Shown here: positions 45,360 through 53,255 of the stretch, piece by piece | Layout of the letters: each line of letters starts with the position of its first letter | How positions within the stretch are numbered: position 1 is the first letter of the stretch | Assembly (NCBI RefSeq): GCF_005871185.1 | Contig: NZ_SWKN01000007.1 | Span: 248,001 to 312,000 of the forward strand | Direction: 5' to 3' | Length of the DNA stretch: 64,000 nt | Origin: Limnobacter alexandrii | GTDB taxonomy: Bacteria > Pseudomonadota > Gammaproteobacteria > Burkholderiales > Burkholderiaceae_B | Made by a program: the position numbers and the translations under genes | Notes under the pieces: generated by a model | Told to the model about the DNA's origin: nothing | What the model saw: the letters and a program-made list of their open reading frames with translations, nothing else | Database searches by the model: none

Positions 45360-47198
45360 TTATACGGCTCGCTGTTTGACGTATCGTCCAGGTGCGGGCT
45401 CGATCGGTTTGTATTTGGTATTGCCTGGCTTGGCAGGCGCTTTCACTTCGCCGCCTTTCATGGGTTCAAGCCACTGTGCCCAATCATTCCACCAGCTACC
45501 CTGTACTTCCTTGGCTTGTCCGAACCACTGTTCGGGTGTTTCTGGAATATCGCCTTCACACACCCAGTAATTGCGCTTGTTTTTATTGGCTGGGTTAATA
45601 ACACCTGCAATGTGCCCACTTGCACCCAACACGAAACGGGAATCACCACTGACCAAATGACTAGTTTGAAACGCACTGGTCCACGGCACAATGTGGTCTT
45701 CACGAGTTGCCAAAATATAAACAGGACAATCAATCAAGCCCAAATCTACCGGCATGCCACACACCACAGCTTTTCCGGGTTGGCACACCTTGTTTTCCAG
45801 GTAGGTGTTGCGCAGGTACCAGGCAAACATGGGGCCAGGCAAATTGGTGCTGTCACTGTTCCAGTACAACAAATCGAACACAGGCGGCTTTTCACCTTTC
45901 AGGTAGTTGTTCACCACGTAGTTCCAGATCAAGTCATTGGGGCGCAAAGAGGAAAACGCGCTCGACAAATCTTTGCCCGGCATCACGCCACCCTTGCCAA
46001 TACTTTCTTCACGGGCTTTCACCTGCTCTTCATCCACGAACACACCCAGCGCACCTGTGTCAGTGAAATCGAGCAAAGTGGTCAGAAACGTGACACTGTT
46101 CACACTGTCATCGCCACGATTGGCCAAGGTTGACAGTGCTGTTGCCAGAAGCGTGCCACCCACACAGAACCCGAGCACGTTCAGCTTGGGCTGCTTGGAA
46201 ATGGTCTTGACCACCTCGATTGCTTTGATTACTCCATCCTCAACATAGCCATCCCAAGTGAAATGACCATCGGCTTCAGTGGGGTTTTTCCAGGACACCA
46301 AAAACAGCGTGTGCCCCTGCTCCACCACAAAATTCACCAGTGAATTGCTGGGCTGCAAATCAAGAATGTAGTACTTGTTGATACACGGTGGCACAAACAG
46401 CATGGGCTGCTTGCCCACTTTTTCAGTGCTTGGCTTGTACTGCAGCAGCTGGAAGTATTCACATTCGAACACCACATCGCCCGGCGTGGTGGCCACATTG
46501 ACACCCACCTCGAAAGCACTTTCATCGGTTTGGGAGATTCGACCTTTCTGCATGTCTGCCATCAGGTTCTGAATGGCCTGGGTCAGGCTTTCGCCTTTGG
46601 TTTCCAGCAGTTTTTTCTGTGCTTCAGGATTGGTTACAAAAAAATTGGATGGGCTAAGCGCATCCACAAACTGCTCAACTGCGTACTCGACCTTGCGCTT
46701 TTCTGGGCTGCTGTCGGGCACCAACTCGACAATGCGTTTGGTGAAGCGTGCATTCAGCGAATACATTGCCGCTGTGAACTCATATACACCATGATCATGC
46801 CAATCGGGCGAAGCGAAGCGCTTGTCACCCTGAATCCAGGTGTCCAGCGACACCGGTTGTGTCGGTTTGGACTCGGGATTGGGCAAATTGGAAAAGGCCG
46901 AAGCCAGCAAGGCTGACAACTCCGCAGCGTACTCGGTCTGAATTTGCCCCAGGGAATGAACCGGGATTTGGGTTAGTGCTGCCTGGCATGCACCCATGAT
47001 CGAGTTCATGAAAGGCTGAATGGCGCCCATGGTGGCATTTTGAAGAGGCGCTGCCGCCTGCAATCCGGGCAATGAGCCGAACTGCCCGAAGGCCCCCATG
47101 GCCTGTTGAAATTGGGCCTGCATTTGCTGCTGCATTTGTTCTGCGACAGGCAATAGCTGACCAAAGACCTCATTGAAGTCTGGTATTTGTTTGTTCAC
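45360..47198 (-). CDS. phaC: Class I poly(3-hydroxyalkanoate) synthase
   Basis: 612 residues from a GTG start (47196-47198) with GGAGAGGAAG just upstream. PhaC polymerises hydroxyacyl-CoA on the granule surface. The lipase-like box is GFCVGG with the nucleophile Cys345; the catalytic Asp and His are in the last 130 residues (VPWTSAFQ region and [12 protein letters not shown]). [20 protein letters not shown]-type wording marks the class I enzymes. The N-terminal 100 residues are Gln/Met-rich. It is the first gene of phaC-phaA-phaB; the promoter at 47253-47282 contains two small dyads. Confidence 0.96.
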   Translation of the reverse strand: MNKQIPDFNEVFGQLLPVAEQMQQQMQAQFQQAMGAFGQFGSLPGLQAAAPLQNATMGAIQPFMNSIMGACQAALTQIPVHSLGQIQTEYAAELSALLASAFSNLPNPESKPTQPVSLDTWIQGDKRFASPDWHDHGVYEFTAAMYSLNARFTKRIVELVPDSSPEKRKVEYAVEQFVDALSPSNFFVTNPEAQKKLLETKGESLTQAIQNLMADMQKGRISQTDESAFEVGVNVATTPGDVVFECEYFQLLQYKPSTEKVGKQPMLFVPPCINKYYILDLQPSNSLVNFVVEQGHTLFLVSWKNPTEADGHFTWDGYVEDGVIKAIEVVKTISKQPKLNVLGFCVGGTLLATALSTLANRGDDSVNSVTFLTTLLDFTDTGALGVFVDEEQVKAREESIGKGGVMPGKDLSSAFSSLRPNDLIWNYVVNNYLKGEKPPVFDLLYWNSDSTNLPGPMFAWYLRNTYLENKVCQPGKAVVCGMPVDLGLIDCPVYILATREDHIVPWTSAFQTSHLVSGDSRFVLGASGHIAGVINPANKNKRNYWVCEGDIPETPEQWFGQAKEVQGSWWNDWAQWLEPMKGGEVKAPAKPGNTKYKPIEPAPGRYVKQRAV

Positions 47199-47252
47199 CT
47201 TCCTCTCCTTTGTGGGGCAATGTGCTCCCTTAGGCTCGACGGCCTTTTATAT

Positions 47253-47282
47253 ATTGTGCACCGCAACATTTTGACTTGTCAA
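47253..47282 (-). promoter_or_regulatory. Promoter of phaCAB with candidate operator dyads
   Basis: A perfect -35 TTGACA (47277-47282) and CACAAT (47253-47258) are 18 bases apart on the minus strand. The -35 is part of an inverted repeat TTGAC-TT-GTCAA (47271-47282), and TGC-N3-GCA (47257-47265) lies between the two hexamers. Both could bind a regulator such as PhaR; this is inference. Confidence 0.55.
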
Positions 47283-47375
47283 ATAATTGTATGCCTCTGA
47301 CCCTTACTGTTTGCTGATCCGGCAGATTTCATGCACCATCTCCAGTGTATTCGCATCACCCTTGAGTTCACAAAG

Positions 47376-47630
47376 ATGTACATCGTAATAATTGGCTGGA
47401 TGTATGTGGTCACCTTGATGGCAGCCACAGAAACAAACCTTGTGGCTGGAATTGTCACATTTCTGTTTTATGGGGCGCTGCCCTGTGCCGTGCTGGCGTA
47501 TCTGATGGGAACCAAGTCGAGACGACTCAAGCGTCGTGCTCAGGAAGAAGCCGAATTAGCGTCGCAAAACGCCCAGATGGAGACCCCTGCTGCTGCCCCC
47601 GCCGATGAGAAAACCAACGCGAATCCGTAA
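47376..47630 (+). CDS. Small two-helix membrane protein of unknown function
   Basis: 84 residues from the ATG at 47376 (MYIVIIGWMYVVTLMA); an ATG at 47331 would add 15 residues with no better ribosome-binding site. Two hydrophobic helices (about 2-18 and 23-45) are followed by a basic stop (KSRRLKRRAQEE) and a soluble Ala/Pro/Glu tail, so both ends are probably cytoplasmic or the tail is. It is divergent from phaC. Its last 104 bp overlap the 3' end of the convergent pgeF. I do not recognise the family; the hydrophobic pattern supports a real protein. Confidence 0.55.
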   Translation: MYIVIIGWMYVVTLMAATETNLVAGIVTFLFYGALPCAVLAYLMGTKSRRLKRRAQEEAELASQNAQMETPAAAPADEKTNANP

Positions 47631-48372
47631 GCGTATCCTGCCCGCCCCCTTCTATATTGCCGTCACCTAATTCGCTCAATGCAAGGCGGGCCAGGGCGTA
47701 TATGTCGGCCAGGTATTTGCTTTGCCCATCGTGCAATGAATTGACAAGCTTGAAACATATCGCTGCTGACGCATTTTGCTGAACGAAGGCCTGAAATACC
47801 TCTGCCCCAACCTCAAACGACTCAGGGCCGATGGCAGGTCCCATCCAGGCTTTGATTTGGGTTGACGGCACCATGCAAGCCTGGCTGAGGGACTTCACAC
47901 TCGCTTGCAACACGCCAGCATGCAAGCCACGCCAGCCCGCGTGGGCTGCGGCAACACCCAATGGTTTGCCGTCACGGCTCAACGCCACGAAAACAACGGG
48001 CAAACAATCTGCTGTCATAACGGCCAGCGCTACATCGCTGCTGACGCTGATCGAAGCGTCAGCCTGCGGTGGTGCAGTCTTGGATGAATCTGCATCACTT
48101 GCATGCTTCGCATCAAACACATGACAACCGTGCACCTGATTCAACCAAACAACCGGGGCACCCATTTCATGTTGAACAACGCCGCGCCTGTTAACAACAT
48201 CGTCTGGCCGGTCACCGACATGCGTACCCAAATTGAAACCATAAGGACCCGTGTCAAAGGCAGGGTCATCGAATCCAGTTCGCGTTACACACACCTTCAC
48301 CCCCGGCCAATTCGGACTGATGTCAGCCAGTGGCAGGTATTTATTCGATTTCTTCGAGATCATCATCGTCAT
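47527..48372 (-). CDS. pgeF: Peptidoglycan editing factor PgeF (laccase domain, YfiH family)
   Basis: 281 residues from the ATG at 48372, which has GGTG 7 bases upstream; ATGs at 48366 and 48363 are close alternatives, and a start at 48441 would run 101 bp into rluD with non-family sequence. PgeF corrects L-Ser misincorporated into muropeptides. Metal ligands and signature: NQVHG, MTADCLPVVF, AAAHAGWRGLHAGV, and the C-terminal DSRWFSHRR. It overlaps rluD by 32 bp at the start and the small membrane gene by 104 bp at the end. Confidence 0.9.
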   Translation of the reverse strand: MTMMISKKSNKYLPLADISPNWPGVKVCVTRTGFDDPAFDTGPYGFNLGTHVGDRPDDVVNRRGVVQHEMGAPVVWLNQVHGCHVFDAKHASDADSSKTAPPQADASISVSSDVALAVMTADCLPVVFVALSRDGKPLGVAAAHAGWRGLHAGVLQASVKSLSQACMVPSTQIKAWMGPAIGPESFEVGAEVFQAFVQQNASAAICFKLVNSLHDGQSKYLADIYALARLALSELGDGNIEGGGQDTLTDSRWFSHRRGQQQGSPSGRFATLIRLLPEHDA

Positions 48373-49507
48373 CAAAACGCACCAGCACCGAAGCTTTGTG
48401 TTGGTGAGCTTCCTCCAACACAGCCTCTTCAACCTCGTCACTGTGAAAGTCTATGCCTGCCATTTCACCCAGCAAGCGCAAATCTTCTGGTGCTTTGGCC
48501 ACATACTCGGGCCACTCATGATTGCCCAGGCTTTCGTCCCAATCCTCGGCAGCCTCATCAGCGCCCTGCACGTGAAAATAGGCAGGATCGGGAAAGCTAA
48601 GGTGTGTCGCATGCAAGGCCTGCCGCTCGAATTTTTCGCCATTGGGCAGTTCAATCGAGGAAAGCCGCAAGGCGGAATGACTGCCAGCGCCTTTAATTTT
48701 ATAAACCGGGTCGGCCACCAAGGCAAAGCCGGCATGTTGGGCATGCACTCGAATTTGATGGGTACGCCCAGTTTCAAGGCGGCACACCATCAACGTGACT
48801 GGCACCTCCAGCAATTCGCCAAAAGCCACCGGCGTGAAATGGGTTACAGCGGGCTTGCCATGGTCAACAACCGCCATACGCAAGCGATTGCGTGGGTCGC
48901 GGCCCAAGGGGTTATTCACAGTCAAGGGGTTGGCAATTCGGCCCCACACCATGGCCAAATAAACCCGTTTTACGATGCGAGCCTGTAACATTTGAACCAG
49001 CTTCACCTGGGTTTCCTGCGTTCGGGCTACTACCATCAAACCGGTGGTGTCAGCATCCAAGCGGTGAACAATACCGGCGCGAGGCACATGAATCAGGTCT
49101 GGGTCCAAGTGGTACAGGCCATTCATCAAAGTGCCTGTCCAGTGCCCAGGTGCCGGGTGAACCACCAGGCCTGCCTGCTTGTTGACCACGGTGTATTCCT
49201 TGGTGCGGGCCACAATGTCCAAATTCATGTCCTCGGGTATCAAGGCCTGCATGTGGGCCAACACCCCAGGGCTTAGCTCTATGCGGTCCATGCCCTGCAC
49301 TTTCTGGTTGCCTTTGGCCGCAGCCACACCATTGACCAGCACCCGCTCCTCTTTCAACCAGCCCTGCAAGCGAGAACGGGAATACTGCGGGAACAACTCG
49401 GCAATCACTTTGTCCAAGCGGGAACCTCCCAATGCCATGGGTACCCTGGCTTGCAAAGGTTGATCAGGTTGTGCGTTTTCCGCGTCGGCTTGAATTTGGG
49501 ACGTCAT
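48341..49507 (-). CDS. rluD: Ribosomal large subunit pseudouridine synthase D
   Basis: 388 residues. RluD makes pseudouridines 1911, 1915 and 1917 in helix 69 of 23S rRNA. An S4 domain (about 25-90; RLDKVIAELFPQYSRSRLQGWLKEERVLVNG) precedes the RluA-type catalytic domain, with the catalytic Asp in HRLDADTTGLMVVART. The C-terminal 50 residues beyond the usual domain end are acidic and finish in DDDDDLEEIE. It is divergent from bamD, a standard pairing in proteobacteria, and overlaps pgeF. Confidence 0.93.
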   Translation of the reverse strand: MTSQIQADAENAQPDQPLQARVPMALGGSRLDKVIAELFPQYSRSRLQGWLKEERVLVNGVAAAKGNQKVQGMDRIELSPGVLAHMQALIPEDMNLDIVARTKEYTVVNKQAGLVVHPAPGHWTGTLMNGLYHLDPDLIHVPRAGIVHRLDADTTGLMVVARTQETQVKLVQMLQARIVKRVYLAMVWGRIANPLTVNNPLGRDPRNRLRMAVVDHGKPAVTHFTPVAFGELLEVPVTLMVCRLETGRTHQIRVHAQHAGFALVADPVYKIKGAGSHSALRLSSIELPNGEKFERQALHATHLSFPDPAYFHVQGADEAAEDWDESLGNHEWPEYVAKAPEDLRLLGEMAGIDFHSDEVEEAVLEEAHQHKASVLVRFDDDDDLEEIE

Positions 49508-49568
49508 AAATTAAAATCGAATCTTTCAATTGAGTATGCCGCCGGTGGGCGGCACGGGCTTTGCCCGA

Positions 49569-49574
49569 TATAAT
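49569..49574 (+). promoter_or_regulatory. -10 element of bamD
   Basis: A perfect TATAAT lies 48 bp upstream of the bamD ATG in the rluD-bamD divergent gap. The hexamer 17 bases upstream is GC-rich and poor, so strength is uncertain. Confidence 0.35.
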
Positions 49575-49622
49575 GGAAAACCATTGATGATCAAACAGGG
49601 ACACTTCGGGTTTCGAAATCAC

Positions 49623-50471
49623 ATGAACAAAACCACACTGGCCCCGCGCACCTCTTGGCTGCGCACATTATCGCAGTTATTCCTGATCCCCGCGTTGATT
49701 TTCGCGCTGGCCGCCTGCGGCTCGGCAAAACAATTCGATGAAACCGAGGGCTGGAGCCCTGCCCGCCTTTACGAAGAAGCCAAAGCAGAAATTGATGTGG
49801 GCAACTACGAACGCGGTATCGAACTGCTGGAAAAGCTTGAAGCACGCTACCCTTACGGTCGTTTTGCCCAACAGGCGCAAATTGATACGGCATTTGCTTA
49901 TTACAAAGCTGGAGACAATGCGCAGGCATTGGCTGCCACTGACCGTTTCATCAAGCTATACCCCAACCACCAGAATCTAGATTACGTGTATTACCTGCGC
50001 GGCTTGATCAGCTTCAACGAGGACAAAGGCATTTTTGCGCTGCTGTCGGGTGAAGATCAAAGTGCCCGCGACCCCAAGGGGACACGTGCTGCGTTTGATG
50101 CATTCAAGGAAGTGGTTAGCCGTTTTCCTGACAGCAAGTACTACGACGACAGTAAATCGCGCCTTCAATATCTGGTGAATGCACTTGCGCAAAACGAGCT
50201 ACATGTGGCCCGCTACTACTACAAACGTGGCGCCTACCTGGCCGCCGTTAACCGCGCGCAAGAAGTGGTGCGTCGATTTGAACAAACGCCTTCTATTGAA
50301 GAAGCGCTGTTCATCAGCCTGCGCTGCTACCAGAAACTGAACATGACTTCCCTGGCTGCGGACACCGAACGCGTGATCAACCTCAACTTTAAAGACAGCC
50401 CTTATTGGAATATGGATCTTCCCGAAAAGGAAAAAGTTGAAGCCAAGTGGTGGCAGGTTTGGAAAGACTGA
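49623..50471 (+). CDS. bamD: Outer membrane assembly lipoprotein BamD
   Basis: 282 residues from the ATG at 49623. This start gives a lipoprotein signal peptide ending LIFALAAC; an upstream start at 49530 would bury it behind 31 extra residues. BamD is the essential lipoprotein of the outer-membrane beta-barrel machine and has five TPR-like repeats, seen here from ARLYEEAKAEIDVGNYERGIELLEKLE through RYPYGRFAQQAQIDTAFAYYKAGD and PNHQNLDYVYYLRGL. The bidirectional terminator at 50497-50525 follows. Confidence 0.95.
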   Translation: MNKTTLAPRTSWLRTLSQLFLIPALIFALAACGSAKQFDETEGWSPARLYEEAKAEIDVGNYERGIELLEKLEARYPYGRFAQQAQIDTAFAYYKAGDNAQALAATDRFIKLYPNHQNLDYVYYLRGLISFNEDKGIFALLSGEDQSARDPKGTRAAFDAFKEVVSRFPDSKYYDDSKSRLQYLVNALAQNELHVARYYYKRGAYLAAVNRAQEVVRRFEQTPSIEEALFISLRCYQKLNMTSLAADTERVINLNFKDSPYWNMDLPEKEKVEAKWWQVWKD

Positions 50472-50496
50472 TGCCTGATACGTCAAGCGGCACAAC

Positions 50497-50525
50497 AAAA
50501 AAGGATCCTTCACGGATCCTTTTTT
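50497..50525. terminator. Bidirectional terminator between bamD and yoaA
   Basis: AAAAAAGGATCC (50497-50508) pairs perfectly with GGATCCTTTTTT (50514-50525) around a 5-base loop. It has T runs on both strands and serves the two convergent genes. Confidence 0.93.
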
Positions 50526-50534
50526 ATTTCATAC

Positions 50535-52499
50535 TTATTTCGTACGCTTGTCTCGCATAAACTCAATCGCCACCCTCAACTCTCGCGTGCGCCTGAACGG
50601 CGGCAAACTTCGCCACAGCAATTTGCCATAGCCTTTTTCAACCAAGCGGCGATCACCAATCAGCAACACACCCCAATCCGATTCGTCGCGAATCAGGCGG
50701 CCAGCACCCTGTTTCAAGGCAATGGCTGCGTCGGGCAAGGACAAGTCCTGGAACGCATTGCCACCGCGGTTTTTAATCAATTCACTTTTGGCTTGAAACA
50801 CCGGATCATCGGGTGGAGCAAACGGCAACTTGTCAATAATGACCAAGCGCAGCCCTTCGCCTCGAATATCCACACCTTCCCAGAAACTGGCTGCACCCAC
50901 CAAAACCGGGTTATTCAACACCCTGAACTGATCAAGCAACTCGGCCCTGGAGGCTTCACCTTGAACCAACAGGCTCCAATCCAGTTCGTCTTTCTCAATT
51001 CGTTCACGCAGGTACTCTCCAACCTGCTTCACGGCGCGATGGCTGGTGCACAGAAAAAATACACCGCCCTCACTGGCCTGTAACAGCGGCCACACCGCAT
51101 CACACAATTTTTTACTGAATTGGGGCTCGTTGGGAAAGGGCAAATTGTCGGGCACGCACAGCAGCGCTTGCGATTCATAATCGAAGGGGCTGGGCAACAG
51201 CAACTGCTGGCAATCATCCAGCCCCACTTGCAAAGTGAAATGCTGCAAGCTTTCTTTAATACTTAAGGTGGCGCTGGTGAACACCCAAGTCTTGGCTTGT
51301 TCTGCATACAGCTTGGCAAATGCATTCGACACATCCAGCGGCGAATCACAAAACTGCACGACATTGGTTGACACACTGACCCAGCGCACCGACTGCTCAT
51401 CGGATTGCGCTGTTGCTGGCGAAAACCAGTCTTGCCAGCGCAGGCACAGTTCACTGGCACGGCTCATCAGCTTCACCCAAGACTCATTGCGCACCGACAG
51501 GGGGCTGATCATTTCAATCAATCCCTCCAAGCGACTTTCAAAGTCGGTGCACACAGCCGCAACACCGTTCAAAGCCAAAAACTGGGCATGCGTGAAGCGC
51601 GCTGAATCAATTTCGGTGCCAACAATGCGCCGAATTTCCTTCAACGCCAGTTCCATGGGGCGAAGCACAGCATCCCAATCACCAGCATCTGCACTGGAAG
51701 TGCGCCCTTCAATGAGCACGTCCCGCAAAAACTCCTGACATTGGGCGGTGGATATGGCTTGCCCAAGCAGGCTTGTTGCGATGTCTGGCAACTGATGCGC
51801 TTCATCAAACACAATCACATCGCAGGCCGGAAGCAGCTCTGCAATTCCCTCTTCCTTCAGCGCCAGGTCTGCCAAAAACAAATGGTGATTCACAACCACC
51901 ACTTCCGCATCCAGCGCATCGCGGCGCGCTTTGTTCACAAAGCATTCAGAGGCATTGGGGCACTCGCCGCCCAAGCAATTGTCTTTGTTGGAGGTTACCC
52001 AGCTCCAAACGGCTGAGTCCTCGGGTACACCTGCACAATCGGCCCGGTCACCGGTGTGGGTGCGGCCAGCAAATAGTTTTACCTTTTGTAAATGATCCAC
52101 TTCGCGGGGCGATGGCAACCGTGCTTCTTTCAAAGCCCGCTCAAGGTGGAAATGACATACGTAATTCTGGCGGCCCTTCAACAATGCGACATTGACCGGT
52201 ACACCCAAGGCTTCGCGCACCAACGGCAGGTCTTTGTTGAACAGTTGGTCCTGCAAAGTTTTGGTGGCGGTGGACAACAACACCCGTCGCCCGGACAACA
52301 AGGCTGGCACCACATAAGCGAAGGTTTTGCCGGTGCCTGTACCCGCCTCCACAACCAACGCACCTTGGGTTTCAATGGCTTGCCCCACAGCCTGTGCCAT
52401 TTCAATTTGCGATTCACGTGCGCTGAACCCGGGCAGTCGGCGGGCCAAAGCACCACCAGGGGCAAAAGCCTCGTTCAAGGGTTCAGAGAAATCAAACAT
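50535..52499 (-). CDS. yoaA: DinG-family DNA helicase YoaA
   Basis: 654 residues, superfamily 2 iron-sulfur helicase. The start APGGALARRLPGFSAR and Walker A EAGTGTGKT follow E. coli YoaA, as do VALLKGRQNYVC, NDKDNCLGGECP-like SNKDNCLGGECPNASECFV and VVVVNHHLFLADL. Four cysteines in the iron-sulfur region are intact; the DEAH box is IVFDEAHQL; motif VI is QGAGRLIRDESDWG. YoaA works with the polymerase accessory subunit HolC on damaged replication forks. It is convergent with bamD and is followed upstream by a DUF465 gene 30 bp away. Confidence 0.9.
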   Translation of the reverse strand: MFDFSEPLNEAFAPGGALARRLPGFSARESQIEMAQAVGQAIETQGALVVEAGTGTGKTFAYVVPALLSGRRVLLSTATKTLQDQLFNKDLPLVREALGVPVNVALLKGRQNYVCHFHLERALKEARLPSPREVDHLQKVKLFAGRTHTGDRADCAGVPEDSAVWSWVTSNKDNCLGGECPNASECFVNKARRDALDAEVVVVNHHLFLADLALKEEGIAELLPACDVIVFDEAHQLPDIATSLLGQAISTAQCQEFLRDVLIEGRTSSADAGDWDAVLRPMELALKEIRRIVGTEIDSARFTHAQFLALNGVAAVCTDFESRLEGLIEMISPLSVRNESWVKLMSRASELCLRWQDWFSPATAQSDEQSVRWVSVSTNVVQFCDSPLDVSNAFAKLYAEQAKTWVFTSATLSIKESLQHFTLQVGLDDCQQLLLPSPFDYESQALLCVPDNLPFPNEPQFSKKLCDAVWPLLQASEGGVFFLCTSHRAVKQVGEYLRERIEKDELDWSLLVQGEASRAELLDQFRVLNNPVLVGAASFWEGVDIRGEGLRLVIIDKLPFAPPDDPVFQAKSELIKNRGGNAFQDLSLPDAAIALKQGAGRLIRDESDWGVLLIGDRRLVEKGYGKLLWRSLPPFRRTRELRVAIEFMRDKRTK

Positions 52500-52529
52500 G
52501 CAGGATATGGGCGCGTATGGACGTGATGG

Positions 52530-52745
52530 TTAGGCGGGAATATCGGGTTCAAGCTGAATTTGCAACAGCGTAATTGAGTCTTTGATTTGCAATTTGCGCT
52601 TTTTCAGCCTTCGAACCTGCAACTGATCAAAACCCGCCTGTGCCGTCAGCATGGCGATAATTTGATCAAGATCCCGGTGCTCGACTTGCAGTTCTACAAT
52701 TCGTCGCTTGATCGATTCGATGTCTTCAGTGTGGACCATGGGCAT
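52530..52745 (-). CDS. Small DUF465 (YdcH-like) coiled-coil protein
   Basis: 71 residues (68 from the second Met). The pattern ELQVEHRDLDQIIAML, then a Q-rich turn and LQVRRLKKRKLQIKDSITLLQ, fits the DUF465/YdcH family: a short helical hairpin with a basic second helix. Function is not established. It lies just upstream of yoaA and may share its transcript. Confidence 0.75.
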   Translation of the reverse strand: MPMVHTEDIESIKRRIVELQVEHRDLDQIIAMLTAQAGFDQLQVRRLKKRKLQIKDSITLLQIQLEPDIPA

Positions 52746-52844
52746 TCAGGTTGAACCGGCTCGGTGGTAACACCATTGTAGCCGCAAGTGAACAAAGGCT
52801 GGTATCAATCTACCCGAAGTGGATCACCCATTCTGCGGCCAATT

Positions 52845-53183
52845 TTAGTTCGGCGTTCTGGAACGACGATTTGCATATTCATCCAGGCGAATCATGTCCT
52901 CAGCCTTGCCTTGAACTTCAAGGTGCGCCCGGCGAATTTGTGCGCCTTGCAGACGCACATCATCCAAACAGCTGGAAACAAAAAACTTGTTGTAACAGGC
53001 GCGTGATTGCTCATTCAACTCGTACTCAAGGTACTCAAGTTGTTTTTCTCGCTCGGCCACATAGGCACGTGCTTGCTCAAGCGTGTTGGGTGCCTGTGGT
53101 TTGCTGGCCTGCAACTGAACCGTACTACAGGCAGCCAGTACCAGGGCCGAGGCAGGCAAAATGCGGGTGAGCAGGCCTTGCAT
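52845..53183 (-). CDS. Small lipoprotein of unknown function
   Basis: 112 residues from the ATG at 53183, giving a lipoprotein signal with lipobox LAAC (Cys19); an upstream start at 53243 would add 20 residues and hide it. The mature part is predicted helical: a coiled-coil-like stretch (ARAYVAEREKQLEYLEYELNEQ), a cysteine pair in ACYNKFFVSSCLDDVR, and a charged C terminus. I do not recognise a named family, though the two Cys and the amphipathic helix suggest a real envelope protein. It is divergent from tex, with 72 bp between starts. Confidence 0.6.
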   Translation of the reverse strand: MQGLLTRILPASALVLAACSTVQLQASKPQAPNTLEQARAYVAEREKQLEYLEYELNEQSRACYNKFFVSSCLDDVRLQGAQIRRAHLEVQGKAEDMIRLDEYANRRSRTPN

Positions 53184-53255
53184 CCTGACACCGGAGGACT
53201 TCACAAGCTGTGGCACAATGCCCTGCTTACTTTGAAAACTCATAGATCAGAATCC

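Noticed and set aside
53007-53255. Upstream extension of tex by 83 codons
   Set aside because: The extension covers the divergent lipoprotein gene and is unlike Tex N termini; the ATG at 53256 begins the conserved start.
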